Shown piece by piece: positions 9,503 through 20,922 of a stretch of DNA of 64,000 nt. Position 1 is the first letter of the stretch. Each line of letters opens with the position of its first letter. Location of the stretch: assembly GCA_016713125.1 (NCBI GenBank), contig JADJPT010000003.1, positions 186,001 to 250,000 of the forward strand, given 5' to 3'. The position numbers and the translations under genes are program-made. This stretch comes from Betaproteobacteria bacterium. GTDB lineage: Bacteria; Pseudomonadota; Gammaproteobacteria; Burkholderiales; SG8-39. The notes beneath the pieces are model-generated. The model was not told the origin of the DNA and did not search any database. It worked only from the letters and a program-made list of their open reading frames with translations.

Positions 9503-10204
9503 ATGAACCAACTCGATTTCAAGGGCCGCACGGCGGTGGTCACCGGCGGCATGCAGGGCATCGGCGCCGCCATCGTCAAGCGCCTCGAGGCGTCCGGCGC
9601 CAGGGTTCGCGTCTGGGATCTGGACGGGCCGGAAAAAGTCGATGTCTCCGACCCGACTTCGGTGCAAAGGGCGACCGAAACAGCGCTGCTGGCGTTCGGC
9701 AGGGTGGACGTGCTGGTCAACAACGCCGGCATCGCCGGCATGAACAGGCCCACGGTCGACTACCCGGTCGAGGAGTGGTCGAAAGTGCTGGCCGTCAACC
9801 TGACCAGCCAGTTCCTGACCTGCCGCGCGATCGCGCCGTTCATGGTCAAGGCCGGCTACGGCCGCATCGTCAACATCGCCTCGGTGGCCGGCAAGGAAGG
9901 CAATCCGAACGCCGTCGCCTACTCGGCGTCGAAGGCGGGCGTGATCTCGCTCACCAAGTCTCTGGGCAAGGAGCTCGCGCAGAGCGGCGTGCTCGTCAAC
10001 TGCGTGACGCCGGCCGCCGCCAGGACCGCGATCTTCGACCAGATGACCGAGCAGCACATCGCCTACATGCTGTCCAAGATCCCGATGAACCGCTTCGTGC
10101 AGGTCGACGAGATCGCCGCCCTGGTCTGCTGGCTGGCCTCCTCGGACTGCTCCTTTTCCACCGGCGCGGTGTTCGACATTTCCGGCGGCCGCGCCACCTA
10201 CTGA
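9503..10204 (+). CDS. SDR-family dehydrogenase (2-keto-3-deoxy-sugar acid dehydrogenase-like)
   Basis: The 233-residue classical SDR has cofactor motif TGGMQGIG (about 14-21), the NNAG motif, catalytic Ser in NIASVAG and YSASK (about 148-152). VWDLDG after beta-2 suggests NAD preference. Members with this context oxidise 2-keto-3-deoxy-L-fuconate or a related acid to the 2,4-diketo acid, which an FAH-family hydrolase then splits. Both activities are present in this island. The exact substrate is inferred from context only. ATG 9503 follows a short GAACGGA leader. Confidence 0.82.
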   Translation: MNQLDFKGRTAVVTGGMQGIGAAIVKRLEASGARVRVWDLDGPEKVDVSDPTSVQRATETALLAFGRVDVLVNNAGIAGMNRPTVDYPVEEWSKVLAVNLTSQFLTCRAIAPFMVKAGYGRIVNIASVAGKEGNPNAVAYSASKAGVISLTKSLGKELAQSGVLVNCVTPAAARTAIFDQMTEQHIAYMLSKIPMNRFVQVDEIAALVCWLASSDCSFSTGAVFDISGGRATY

Positions 10205-10213
10205 GACACGCAC

Positions 10214-12033
<1,820 letters not shown>

Positions 12034-12051
12034 CGATCACCGGAAAGTGCG

Positions 12052-12615
12052 ATGACGCCCGCGCAGAGCCCGCAGGACGAGCACGTGCTCGGCGCCGACG
12101 GCCAGTTCCACGTCACCGACGAGCCGATCGACATTTCCATCTACGGCTGGGAGGACTGGATCAGCTTCGTGCTGTTCTGGCTGCTCGCCTTCATCGTCTT
12201 TTACCAGGTGTTCACGCGCTACGCGCTGAACGACCCGGCCGGTTGGACCGAGGAGATCGCGCGCTACTTTCTGGTCGCGGTGGTGTTCATCGGCGCCTCC
12301 ATGTCGGTGCGCAAGAACAACCACATCCACGTCGATTATTTCTACCGGCTGATGCCCGGCTGGATGGGACGCGCCCTGTCGACCGGCGTGGACGTGCTGC
12401 GCTGCGCCTTCCTGGGCTACTCGGCCTGGCTCACCTGGCTGCTGATCCAGCGCATCGGCGCGCAGCGCATGGCCATCGTCGACCTGCCGATGGGCTGGGT
12501 GTTCGGCGCCATGCTGTTCGGCTTCACGCTGATGTTTCTGCGCTCGCTGCAGGTGGCCTGGACGAACTGGCGGCGCGGCTGGAGCGTGCTGGAGCGACCC
12601 GAGGGCGCGACATGA
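12052..12615 (+). CDS. TRAP transporter small permease, DctQ type
   Basis: The 187-residue protein has about four membrane helices: WISFVLFWLLAFIVFYQVF, YFLVAVVFIGASMSV, GVDVLRCAFLGYSAWLTWLL and WVFGAMLFGFTLMFLRSL. Conserved DctQ features are the RYALNDPAGWTEEIARY segment and the VRKNNHIHVD loop. It pairs with the large permease just downstream. No TRAP periplasmic receptor (DctP) gene is visible in the window, which is unusual for a complete TRAP operon. Confidence 0.88.
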   Translation: MTPAQSPQDEHVLGADGQFHVTDEPIDISIYGWEDWISFVLFWLLAFIVFYQVFTRYALNDPAGWTEEIARYFLVAVVFIGASMSVRKNNHIHVDYFYRLMPGWMGRALSTGVDVLRCAFLGYSAWLTWLLIQRIGAQRMAIVDLPMGWVFGAMLFGFTLMFLRSLQVAWTNWRRGWSVLERPEGAT

Positions 12616-12628
12616 AAGGGGGTTGCTG

Positions 12629-13904
12629 ATGGGTGGCGGGCTGATGGCGGGGTTCCTCGCGCTGATGGTCAGCGGCGTGCCGATCGCCATCGCCATGGCC
12701 GGTGCTTCGCTGGTGTACGTGATGGTGTCGGGCAACATCCCCGATTTCGTCGTCATCCACCGCATGTACGGCGGCGTGGACTCCTTCCCGCTGCTGGCGG
12801 TGCCGTTCTTCATCCTGGCCGGCAACCTGATGAACTCGGCCGGCATCACCAACCGCATCTACAACTTCGCCATGGCCCTGGTCGGCTGGCTCAAGGGCGG
12901 CCTGGGCCACGTCAACGTGGTCGGCTCGATGATCTTCGCCGGCATGTCGGGAACCGCCATCGCCGACGCAGCCGGTCTGGGCACGGTGGAACTCAAGGCG
13001 ATGAAGGACCACGGCTACCCGGTGGAGTTCGCCATCGGCATCACCGCGGCCTCGGCCACCGTCGGGCCCATCATTCCGCCCTCCCTGCCCTTCGTCATCT
13101 ACGGCATGATGGCCGGTGTCTCCATCGGCCAGCTGTTCCTGGCCGGCGTGGTGCCCGGCCTCATCATGGGCCTGACCATGATGGCCACCGTGGCGTGGTA
13201 CGCGCATCGCCGCAACTACCGGGCCGACGCGGTGTTTTCCTGGTCGCGCCTGGGCCGCACATTCGCGCACGCCATCCTCGCGCTGATGACCCCGGTGCTG
13301 CTGGTCGGCGGCATGACCCTGGGCGTGTTCACCCCCACCGAAGGGGCGATCGCAGCTTCCGCCTGGGCCTTGTTCCTCGGCCTGGTCTGGTACCGGACGC
13401 TGAGCTGGCGCATGCTGGTCCGGATTTCCATGGACACCATCGAGACCACGGCCACGGTGCTGTTCATCGTCGCCGCGGCCTCGATCTTCGGCTGGCTGCT
13501 CACGGTCACCCGGGTCACCGACGAGGTGGCCGCCTGGGTGCTGTCGTTCACCGCCGAGCCGGCGGTGTTCCTGCTGCTGGTCAACGTGCTGATGCTGTTC
13601 GTGGGCTGCTTCCTCGAACCGACCGCCGCGATCACGCTGCTGGTGCCGATCCTGATCCCGATCTGCCAGAAGCTGGGCATCGACCTGGTGCACTTCGGCC
13701 TGGTGATGGTGCTGAACCTGATGATCGGCCTGCTGCACCCGCCGATGGGCACCGTGCTTTTCGTCCTGTCGCGGGTGGCCAATCTGTCGTTCGAGCGAAC
13801 CACCATGGCCATCCTGCCCTGGCTGGTGCCCCCTGCTCGCCACGCTGGCGCTGTGCACCTACGTGCCCTCCGTCGTACTCTGGCTGCCTCGCCAGTTCTT
13901 CTGA
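12629..13904 (+). CDS. TRAP transporter large permease, DctM type, 3' frameshift
   Basis: The large TRAP permease (about 424 residues) has a dozen membrane segments, the SGVPIAIAMAGASL start typical of DctM, GMSGTAIADAAGLG, and PIIPPSLPFVIYG. ATG 12629 is chosen because AGGGGG lies six bases upstream; a TTG at 12623 is closer than is usual. The frame breaks in a 5-C run at 13829-13833. Removing one C restores a C-terminus reading LLATLALCTYVPSVVLWLPR and then stopping at 13904, typical of the family. It ends 10 bp before the UxaA gene. Confidence 0.87.
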
Positions 13905-13914
13905 GGAGTCTTGC

Positions 13915-15437
13915 ATGCTGCAGGCCGCCGACCTGACCATCAGGCTGCACCCGGACGACGATGTCGTCATCGCACGCGTCGAACTGCCCGCCGGCACGGT
14001 GCTGCAGAACGAGGGCGGCGTGCGCGCAGCGGCCCGCATCCCCGCCGGGCACAAGATCGCCGTGCGCGCCCTCGCCCAGGGCGCTCCGCTGCGACGCTAC
14101 AACCAGATCATCGGCTTCGCCTCGCAGACCATCGCTGCAGGCGAACACGTGCATGTGCACAACCTGGCGATGGGCGATTTCCAGCGCGACTACGCGTTCT
14201 GCGAGAACGCCACGCCCACGCGGTTCATCGAACCTCAGGCGACTTTCCAGGGCATCGTGCGCGAGGACGGACGCGTGGCCACGCGCAACTACATCGGCAT
14301 CCTGACCAGCGTGAACTGCTCGGCCACGGTGGCGCGCATGGTGGCCGAGCATTTCAGGAACCGGCTGGACGCCTACCCCAACGTCGACGGCGTCGTGGCC
14401 CTCACGCACAAGTCAGGATGCGGCATGGCCTCGGAGGGCGACGGCATGGACATCCTGCGTCGCACCATGGCCGGCTATGCGCGTCACCCTAACTTCTACG
14501 CGGTGCAGGTGGTGGGCCTGGGCTGCGAGGCCAACCAGATCTCCAGCCTGATGTCCGCGCAGAAGCTGGTGCGCGCCGACAGACTGCACACCTACACCAT
14601 CCAGGAGAAGGGCGGCACCATGAAGGCGGTGCGCGAGGGCATCGCGCGCATCGAAGCCCTGCTGCCCGAAGCCGACAAGGCCAGGCGCAGCACGGTGCCG
14701 GCCAGCCATCTGACCCTGGGCCTGCAGTGCGGGGGCTCTGACGGGTACTCGGGCATCAGCGCCAACCCGGCGCTGGGCGCCGCCGTCGACCTGCTGGTCC
14801 GCCACGGCGGCACCGCCATCCTGTCGGAGACGCCCGAGATCTACGGCGCCGAGCACCTGCTGACCCGCCGCGCCATCAGCCGCGAGGTGGGCGAGAAGCT
14901 GGTGCGACGCATACGCTGGTGGGAAGAGTACACGGCACGCAACGGCAACGAGATGAACAACAATCCCTCGCCCGGCAACAAGGCCGGCGGCTTGACGACG
15001 ATACTCGAGAAGTCGCTGGGCGCCGTGGCAAGGGAGGCACGACCAACCTGGTCGACGTGCTGGAGTACGCCGAGCCGGCCGGCACGCGCGGCTTCGTCTA
15101 CATGGACACCCCGGGCTACGATCCGGTGTCGGCCACCGGACAGGTGGCGGGCGGCGCCAACCTGATCTGCTTCACCACCGGCCGGGGCTCGGCCTACGGC
15201 TGCAAGCCGGCGCCCTCGCTCAAACTCGCCACCAACTCCGCCCTCTACGCGCACCAGGAAGAGGACATGGATTTCAACTGTGGCACCATCGTGGACGGCA
15301 AGGAGTCGATCGAGGCCTGCGGCGCGAGGTTTTTCGAGCTGGTGCTCGCCACCGCCTCGGGCCGCAGGACCAGGAGCGAACAATGGGGCTATGGCGAGGA
15401 CGAGTTCGCGCCATGGATCCTCGGCGCAACCATGTAA
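13915..15437 (+). CDS. UxaA/GarD-family altronate or galactarate dehydratase, frameshifted
   Basis: The restored protein is about 507 residues. The N-terminal SAF domain (about 1-90, with HPDDDVVIARVELPAGT and GEHVHVHNL) and the C-terminal catalytic part (THKSGCGMA, GLGCEANQ, LQCGGSDGYSGISANPALG, then CFTTGRGS) mark the UxaA/GarD family, an Fe-dependent dehydratase of altronate-type acids. Reading shifts by one base near 15030-15031; adding an A in GCAAGGG restores AVAKGGTTNLVD. It is a second sugar-acid dehydratase in the same operon, mechanistically distinct from the IlvD-type one. The aldolase gene begins 10 bp later. Confidence 0.87.
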
Positions 15438-15447
15438 GGAAAGCAAG

Positions 15448-16122
15448 ATGGCACTCGGATTCCGCGTATTCCCCTCCCCGGCACGGCCGCCCGCGAAGCT
15501 CATCGAAGCGCTGCGCCCCCTGCCCACCTCGAACATCAGCGACAACATGGCGCGGCACCATGGCGCCGGCGCCGCGCTGCGGCCCTGGCATCGCGGCGCG
15601 AAGATGATCGGTGCGGCCTTCACGGTCAAGACGCGCTCGGGGGACAACCTGATGGCCCACAAGGCCATCGACATGGCGGCTCCCGGAGACGTCATCATCG
15701 TCGACGCCGGCGGAGCGATGGACCACGCCGTGATCGGCGAGATCATGACCTCGATCGCCGCCAGACGCGGCATCGCCGGGATCGTGATCGACGGCGCGAT
15801 CCGCGACAGCGACGCGATCGCCGCCGGCGATTTTCCCGTGTACGCGCGCGGCGTCACGCATCGCGGCCCGTACAAGGACGGCCCGGGCGAGATCAACGTC
15901 ACGGTATCGGTGGCGGGCATGGTGGTGAATCCGGGCGACCTGATCGTGGGTGACGCCGACGGGGTGCTGGCGATTCCCCTGTCCGAGGCTGAGGCCATCA
16001 TCGCCCTGGCGACCGCGCAGAAGGCGCGCGAGGACAGGACGCTCGCGGAGATCGCAGCGGGCACGCTGGACCGCAGCTGGGTGGACAAGATGCTGCGCGA
16101 CAAGGGCTGCACCCTGCCCTGA
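15448..16122 (+). CDS. RraA-like 4-hydroxy-4-methyl-2-oxoglutarate aldolase family protein
   Basis: The 224-residue protein belongs to the RraA/HMG-aldolase family. Diagnostic residues are the GIVIDGAIRD segment (with the metal- and substrate-binding R-D), an upstream GDVIIVDAGG, and VGDADGVLAIP. Aldolases of this family cleave 4-hydroxy-2-keto acids to pyruvate and a second keto compound using Mg2+; others are RNase E inhibitors or of unknown role. The first 40 residues match the aldolase subgroup (LPTSNISDNMARHHG). Here it is the last gene of the catabolic island, suggesting cleavage of a dehydration product. Confidence 0.85.
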   Translation: MALGFRVFPSPARPPAKLIEALRPLPTSNISDNMARHHGAGAALRPWHRGAKMIGAAFTVKTRSGDNLMAHKAIDMAAPGDVIIVDAGGAMDHAVIGEIMTSIAARRGIAGIVIDGAIRDSDAIAAGDFPVYARGVTHRGPYKDGPGEINVTVSVAGMVVNPGDLIVGDADGVLAIPLSEAEAIIALATAQKAREDRTLAEIAAGTLDRSWVDKMLRDKGCTLP

Positions 16123-16128
16123 GCAGCC

Positions 16129-16485
16129 ATGCCCCGCACCGCCGCGCTGCTGGTCCTCCTGCTCGCCGCGTCGCTTGCCGAAGCGGCGGGCAAGCCGCGT
16201 GTGCCCGCCCAGCACGGCGCGATCGCCTATCAGCGCGACAGCGGCCGCTATGGCTACGCGATCGACCGGGCCAACGCGCGCGATGCGCGGCGCGAGGCCT
16301 TGCGCCAATGCGACGAACCGCGCTGCGAAGTGATGCTGGAGATCAAGGACGGCTGCGGCGCCCTGGCCAGGGGTGCGCGCCGTCTCGCCGCGGCCAAAGG
16401 CACGACACGCGCTGAAGCCGAAACCCGTGCACGCAACAAGTGCGGCGCGGACTGCGAACCGGTGGTCTGGGCATGCACGCGGTGA
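16129..16485 (+). CDS. Small secreted DUF4189-like Cys-rich protein
   Basis: The 118-residue protein has a signal peptide (AALLVLLLAASLAEAAG, cleavage near residue 20). The mature domain has six Cys (QCDEPRC, DGCGAL, NKCGADC, WAC) and the pattern AIAYQRDSGRYGYA...ARDAREAL of DUF4189 proteins. The Cys number suggests three disulfides and a periplasmic or secreted location. Its function is unknown. It starts 6 bp after the aldolase gene but probably belongs functionally with the next small secreted gene. Confidence 0.7.
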   Translation: MPRTAALLVLLLAASLAEAAGKPRVPAQHGAIAYQRDSGRYGYAIDRANARDARREALRQCDEPRCEVMLEIKDGCGALARGARRLAAAKGTTRAEAETRARNKCGADCEPVVWACTR

Positions 16486-16569
16486 AGCAGAGCGCCGCCT
16501 GCCGCTCGCTGTAAGACTATGTGAAACCGCAGGCCGAAAGATGGACGGGGTGGCAGCGGTTTTGCTTCA

Positions 16570-17004
16570 ATGCGTCCCGTGATCCGTGTTCCCGCTGCCG
16601 TCCTCCTTTCCCTGCCATTCGCTTTCCCGGCTTCGCCCTTCCTGGCGACCGCCAACGCTGCCATTGACAGCTGTGTGGCGATGCACGTGACGGCGAACGC
16701 GGTCGCCAACCGATCGCAAGCGAATCTTCAGCACTTCCGCATCTCCTTCCAGAACCGCTGCGAAGCGCAACGCGTGCTGTACTGGTGCGTCGAGCACGCC
16801 TCGAAACCCCTGTACGCGGCGCCCATCTGCCCGCGCGAATCCGGCCGCCAAGCCACCACCGCAACGCCTCTGTACGCCATCGACCGACAACGCGAATTCC
16901 AGTGGGTGCTTCCCCAGGGCACCCGCATCCGCTACGTGGACTGCGAGACGGCGGCGCTGCCGACCAGCGACCTGCGCTGCGAGCCCATCGCACGGCCGCG
17001 CTGA
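16570..17004 (+). CDS. Hypothetical secreted Cys-rich protein
   Basis: The 144-residue product is not a family I recognise. It has an N-terminal signal (VPAAVLLSLPFAFPASPFL, then ATANAA). The mature region has six Cys (DSCVAM, NRCEAQ, YWCVEH, PICPRE, VDCETA, LRCEPI), consistent with an oxidised periplasmic domain. It follows another six-Cys secreted protein, so the two may have related roles. The codon use is GC-rich like its neighbours. I cannot assign a function. Confidence 0.6.
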   Translation: MRPVIRVPAAVLLSLPFAFPASPFLATANAAIDSCVAMHVTANAVANRSQANLQHFRISFQNRCEAQRVLYWCVEHASKPLYAAPICPRESGRQATTATPLYAIDRQREFQWVLPQGTRIRYVDCETAALPTSDLRCEPIARPR

Positions 17005-17062
17005 TCGCCACGCTCCGGCGCGAGTGCCGGATGCAGTGCTGCGGCATGCCAGAATGGGCGCC

Positions 17063-17665
17063 ATGCAAACCGAAGCGCTGATCAGCCTGTTGCCCGAATT
17101 CGCCCTGGCCGCGGCGCTCGCCTGGGGCAGCGGGCTGCGCCTGTACGCCGTACTGTTCCTGGTCGGCCTGGCCGGCGCGCTGGGCTGGACGCCTCTGCCC
17201 CAGCAGCTCACGCCGCTTTCCCACCCGCTGGTGATGGCTGCGAGCGGCTTCATGGCGGTGGTCGAGTTCGGCGCCGACAAGCTGCCCTGGCTCGACAGCG
17301 TGTGGGATGCGGTGCACACCTTCATACGCGTACCGGCCGGCGCGGCGCTGGCGGCGGCCGTGTTCAGCGCCGACGGAGCGAGCCTGGCGACCGCAGCGGC
17401 GCTGCTGGGCGGCACACTCGCAGCCGGCACGCACCTGACCAAGGCGGGCGGGCGCGCCGTGGTCAACGCCTCGCCAGAACCGTTCAGCAACTGGGGGTTG
17501 TCGATCTCCGAGGACGCGATGGTCCCCGCCGGCCTGTGGCTCGCCTTCGCCCACCCGCTCGTCTTCCTGTGCCTGCTGGCACTGTTCTGCCTGGCGGCGG
17601 TGCTGCTTGCCCGCGCCGTGCTGCGCGGCCTGCGCCTGCTGCTGCGCCGGGTGGCAGGCACGTAA
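17063..17665 (+). CDS. DUF4126 family membrane protein
   Basis: The 200-residue protein has several hydrophobic segments and family motifs: WGSGLRLYAVLFLVGLAG, VVEFGADKLPWLDSVWDAVHTFIRVPAGA and NASPEPFSNWGLSISED. These match DUF4126, an inner-membrane family of unknown function. The preceding sequence AGAATGGGCGCC offers only a weak ribosome binding site for ATG 17063, but the conserved N-terminus begins here. The rsmE gene starts 20 bp downstream. Confidence 0.8.
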   Translation: MQTEALISLLPEFALAAALAWGSGLRLYAVLFLVGLAGALGWTPLPQQLTPLSHPLVMAASGFMAVVEFGADKLPWLDSVWDAVHTFIRVPAGAALAAAVFSADGASLATAAALLGGTLAAGTHLTKAGGRAVVNASPEPFSNWGLSISEDAMVPAGLWLAFAHPLVFLCLLALFCLAAVLLARAVLRGLRLLLRRVAGT

Positions 17666-17685
17666 TTCGGTCACATAATCGACGC

Positions 17686-18441
17686 ATGAAAACGCCACCC
17701 GCCTGCGCAGCACCCCGCTTCTTCGTCCACACGCCCCTGCGGCCCGATGCCGACATCGCGCTCGACGAGCATGCCTCTCACCACGCCGCCCGCGTCCTGC
17801 GCCTGCGCGAGAACGACGCCCTGGTGCTGTTCGACGGCACCGGCGGCCAGTACCCTGGCCGCATCGAAACGATCGCCGGCAAGTCGGTCACCGTACGCAC
17901 CGGCGCCTTCGATCCGATCGAGCGGGAATCGCCGCTCAACATCACGCTGGTGCAGGGCCTGTCTTCGGCCGAACGCATGGACTACAGCGTGCAGAAGGCC
18001 GTCGAGCTGGGTGCCGCGGCGATCGTCGCCTTGGTGACCGAGAAATCGGTGGTCCGGCTGGCCGGGGAACGCGCCGACGCGCGTGCCGCACATTGGCGAC
18101 GCATTGCAGTCGCCGCTTGCGAGCAATGCGGGCGCAACCGGATTCCGCAGGTCGGCGTGGCGATGCCGTTTGCGCGCTGGCTGGCGGCGGCACCGGTCGA
18201 CGGCCTGCGCCTGCTTGCCCTGCCGGACGCTCCCAGTTCTCTGGCGGGCGCACTGGCGGCGCGGCCGCAGTCGGTCACCGTCGCGGTCGGACCGGAAGCC
18301 GGATTCTCGCCGCGCGAGAACGAGGACCTGCTGCGCGCGGGCTTCCTGCCCGTGCATCTGGGCCCGCGCGTGCTGCGCACCGAGACCGTGGCGCCGGCGA
18401 TGCTCGCGGCGATCAACGCGCTGGCCGGCGACTGGAACTAG
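17686..18441 (+). CDS. rsmE: 16S rRNA (uracil1498-N3)-methyltransferase RsmE
   Basis: The 251-residue protein has the RsmE architecture: an N-terminal PUA-like domain (RFFV...ASHHAARVLRLRENDALVLFDGTGG) and a SPOUT/trefoil-knot domain with SSAERMDYSVQKAVELGA, RSxxC-like AACEQCGRN, VGPEAGFSPREN and the knot motif LGPRVLRTETVAPAML. It methylates N3 of U1498 in 16S rRNA using SAM, in the assembled 30S subunit. Length is normal and there is no sign of damage. Confidence 0.93.
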   Translation: MKTPPACAAPRFFVHTPLRPDADIALDEHASHHAARVLRLRENDALVLFDGTGGQYPGRIETIAGKSVTVRTGAFDPIERESPLNITLVQGLSSAERMDYSVQKAVELGAAAIVALVTEKSVVRLAGERADARAAHWRRIAVAACEQCGRNRIPQVGVAMPFARWLAAAPVDGLRLLALPDAPSSLAGALAARPQSVTVAVGPEAGFSPRENEDLLRAGFLPVHLGPRVLRTETVAPAMLAAINALAGDWN

Positions 18442-18463
18442 CCGCCGCCGGGATCGGCGAGCG

Positions 18464-19063
18464 CTAGCGCGGGCGCGTCAGCAGGCGCGCCATCTGCGTG
18501 TTGCCCGCGGCGCGCGCGATCTCCAGGGCGCCGCGCCCGCCCGCATCGCGCGCATCGACGTTGACGCCGCGGCCGGCGAGGAACAGTTCCACGGCCAGCG
18601 CATCGTTGCGCTTCACCGCCTCGAGGAACTGTCCGGCATCGTGATACTGCAGCCCCATCGCGGCCAGATCCTTGCGCGCCTGCAGGGCCGCGGCGGCATC
18701 CGAGCCGCCGGATTCGCGCGCCGCGTCGCGACGCGCGATGGTCGCCATGTCGCGCGCCACGGCCAGCAACGTGCCCCTGTACTGCGCCGGCATGTCGGTC
18801 AGCGCCTCATCCAAGATATCGCCGGCCAGGCGATTGGCCTCGCCGTGCTTGCCGGACAGGATCTGTTCCACGCTGCGTTCGGCGGCGCGCGGATCGTCCG
18901 AGCTGGCGGCGGCGCTGGTCACCGTCTGCACCAGCACCAGCGCCCGCCCGAACATCTTCCAGTCCTCGGCATCCTCGGTGGCCTGTGCGCCGGCACAACC
19001 CGCGAGCAGCGGGATGCACAGCGCCAGCAGTCGAAACGCATGCAACTCGAGCGGGGCGGTCAT
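18464..19063 (-). CDS. Ankyrin-like repeat lipoprotein, hypothetical
   Basis: The 199-residue protein starts at ATG 19063. It has a lipoprotein signal ending LLAGC (Cys about residue 23). The C-terminal ~55 residues form about one and a half ankyrin-like helices (FLEAVKRNDALAVELFLAGRGVNVDARDAGGRGALEIARAAGNTQMARLL). The central region is helical with no family I know. It is convergent with rsmE and divergent from argA. A role in protein contacts at the outer membrane is only a guess from the ankyrin motif. Confidence 0.7.
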   Translation of the reverse strand: MTAPLELHAFRLLALCIPLLAGCAGAQATEDAEDWKMFGRALVLVQTVTSAAASSDDPRAAERSVEQILSGKHGEANRLAGDILDEALTDMPAQYRGTLLAVARDMATIARRDAARESGGSDAAAALQARKDLAAMGLQYHDAGQFLEAVKRNDALAVELFLAGRGVNVDARDAGGRGALEIARAAGNTQMARLLTRPR

Positions 19064-19222
19064 GGAAACCTCTGCGTAGTAGGGGCACCGGTTCAACGTC
19101 CGACACCCGCCTGCGTTGACCTCGCCTCCCGGCGCGCCTCCCCGATAGGCGTCCTTCGGGCGCGGGAGCCGGCCGAAAACGCTAGAATCTTCGTCATCTT
19201 CGCACAGCGCCACGACCGGGCC

Positions 19223-20542
19223 ATGAAATCCCCTCCGCAGACCCAGCAGTTCGTGCAGTGGTTCCGCCAGGCCGCGCCCTACGTGCACGCCTTCGGCGGC
19301 CGCACGTTCGTGATCGCCTTTCCCGGCGAGATGGCGGCCGAGGGCGGCTTCGCCGGCTTCGTGCACGACATGAACCTGCTGGCCGCGCTCGACATCCGGC
19401 TGGTGGTGGTGCATGGCGCGCGACCGCAGATCGACGCCGAACTCAAGGCCAAGCGCCTGCGCTCGCGCTTCGCCAAAGGCGTGCGCATCACCGACGCCAA
19501 CGCCCTGGTGGCCGTCAAGCACGCCGCCGGCGTGCTGCGCGTCGAGATCGAGGCGCTGCTCTCCCAGGGCCTGCCGAACTCGCCGATGGCCGGCGCGGAG
19601 ATCCGCGTCGCCTCCGGCAACTTCATCACCGCGCAACCCATCGGGGTGGTCGACGGCATCGATTTCCAGTTCAGCGGCACGGTGCGCAAGGTCGACGCCG
19701 TCGGCATCGCCCGCCGTCTGGAGGCCGGTGACGTGGTACTCATCCCGCATATCGGCTACTCGCCCACCGGCGAGGTGTTCAACCTCTCATGGGAGGATGT
19801 CGCCGAAAACGTCGCCATCGCGCTCAAGGCCGACAAGCTGCTGATGTACACCGACCGGCTGCCGGCCGACGGCAAGGGTGAGCCGCTGGCGGAGATCACC
19901 GCACGCGAAGCCGAGGCGCTGGCCAAGAAGGCACGGCTGACGCCGACCGAGAAGCACGTGCTCAGGAGCGCACTGCGCGCCCTCGCGGCGGGCGTCAAGC
20001 GCGTGCACTTCGTCGCCCGCAAGGCCGACGGCGCGACGCTGCTGGAACTGTTCACGCACGCCGGCGTGGGCACCATGCTCACCGCCGACGCGGTGGAGCA
20101 GCTGCGGCCGGCGCGCATCGACGACGTGGGCGGACTGCTGGCACTGATCCGGCCCCTCGAGGCCGACGGTTCGCTGGTCAAGCGCAGTCGCGAACGCCTG
20201 GAGGCCGAGATCGGCAATTTCCATGTCATCGACCACGACGGGGTCATCGTCGGCTGCGCCGCCCTGTACCCCTTTCCCGGCGAGCGCAGCGCGGAGTTCG
20301 CCTGCCTGGCGGTTGCGCCTGCGTATCGCGACGCAGGCTACGGCGAGCGCCTGCTGCGCGCCTGCGAGGAGCAGGCCCTCAGCATGCGCATCAAGCGCCT
20401 GTTCGCGCTCACCACGCGCGCGGCGCACTGGTTCGTCTCCCAGGGCTTCGTGCCGACCGACATCAAGGCCCTGCCGGCGCAGAAGCAGGCCTTGTACAAC
20501 TGGAAGCGCAACTCGAAGGTATTCACCAAGCCGCTGCGCTAG
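19223..20542 (+). CDS. argA: Amino-acid N-acetyltransferase (N-acetylglutamate synthase) ArgA
   Basis: The 439-residue enzyme has the classical ArgA layout: an amino-acid kinase-like domain (about 20-290; VVVHGARPQIDAEL, GVVDGIDFQFSGTVRKVD) and a C-terminal GNAT domain (about 295-435; CLAVAPAYRDAGYGERLL for acetyl-CoA binding). It makes N-acetylglutamate, the first step of arginine synthesis, and in the family is inhibited by arginine through the kinase-like domain. ATG 19223 gives the full family length of about 440. Confidence 0.93.
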   Translation: MKSPPQTQQFVQWFRQAAPYVHAFGGRTFVIAFPGEMAAEGGFAGFVHDMNLLAALDIRLVVVHGARPQIDAELKAKRLRSRFAKGVRITDANALVAVKHAAGVLRVEIEALLSQGLPNSPMAGAEIRVASGNFITAQPIGVVDGIDFQFSGTVRKVDAVGIARRLEAGDVVLIPHIGYSPTGEVFNLSWEDVAENVAIALKADKLLMYTDRLPADGKGEPLAEITAREAEALAKKARLTPTEKHVLRSALRALAAGVKRVHFVARKADGATLLELFTHAGVGTMLTADAVEQLRPARIDDVGGLLALIRPLEADGSLVKRSRERLEAEIGNFHVIDHDGVIVGCAALYPFPGERSAEFACLAVAPAYRDAGYGERLLRACEEQALSMRIKRLFALTTRAAHWFVSQGFVPTDIKALPAQKQALYNWKRNSKVFTKPLR

Positions 20543-20591
20543 AATCGCGACCTTCGGAATCCGTGTCGCATCAGGAACGCAAGGAAACCTC

Positions 20592-20864
20592 ATGGCAAGA
20601 ATGGTCAACTGCATCAAGCTCGGCCGCGAGGCCGAAGGGCTCGATTTCCCCACCTATCCGGGCGAACTCGGCAAGCGCATTTTCGAGAGTGTCTCCAAGG
20701 AAGCCTGGCAGCAATGGGTCAAGCACCAGACCATGCTGGTCAACGAGAACCGCCTGAACCTGGCCGACGCCAAGGCGCGCAAGTACCTGGCCGAGCAAAT
20801 GGAGCGGCATTTCTTCGGCGACGGCGCCGACGCCGCGCAAGGCTACGTGCCGCCGAAGGGATAG
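20592..20864 (+). CDS. yggX: Fe(II)-trafficking / oxidative-damage protection protein YggX
   Basis: The 90-residue protein is the YggX family: MVNCIKLGREAEGLDFPTYPGELGKRI start region with the single conserved Cys at residue 7, and WQQWVKHQTMLVNENRLNL. It is proposed to handle labile iron and protect Fe-S clusters against oxidation. AAGGAAACCTC precedes ATG 20592 as a ribosome binding site. It is followed by a strong bidirectional terminator and convergent phoU. Confidence 0.95.
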   Translation: MARMVNCIKLGREAEGLDFPTYPGELGKRIFESVSKEAWQQWVKHQTMLVNENRLNLADAKARKYLAEQMERHFFGDGADAAQGYVPPKG

Positions 20865-20876
20865 GGCGCAGAAGCA

Positions 20877-20919
20877 GGCAAGTCTTGAACAGGGGGCCAC
20901 GCCCCCCCCCGTACCCCCC
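20877..20919 (-). repeat. G-rich palindromic repeat, copy A (inverted relative to copy C)
   Basis: On the minus strand this reads GGGGGGTACGGGGG...GCCCCCTGTTCAAGACTTGCC, closely matching 21048-21087 on the plus strand. Copies A and C are inverted and flank the terminator between yggX and phoU. The G runs themselves may be length-inaccurate. Confidence 0.6.
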
Positions 20920-20922
20920 ACA

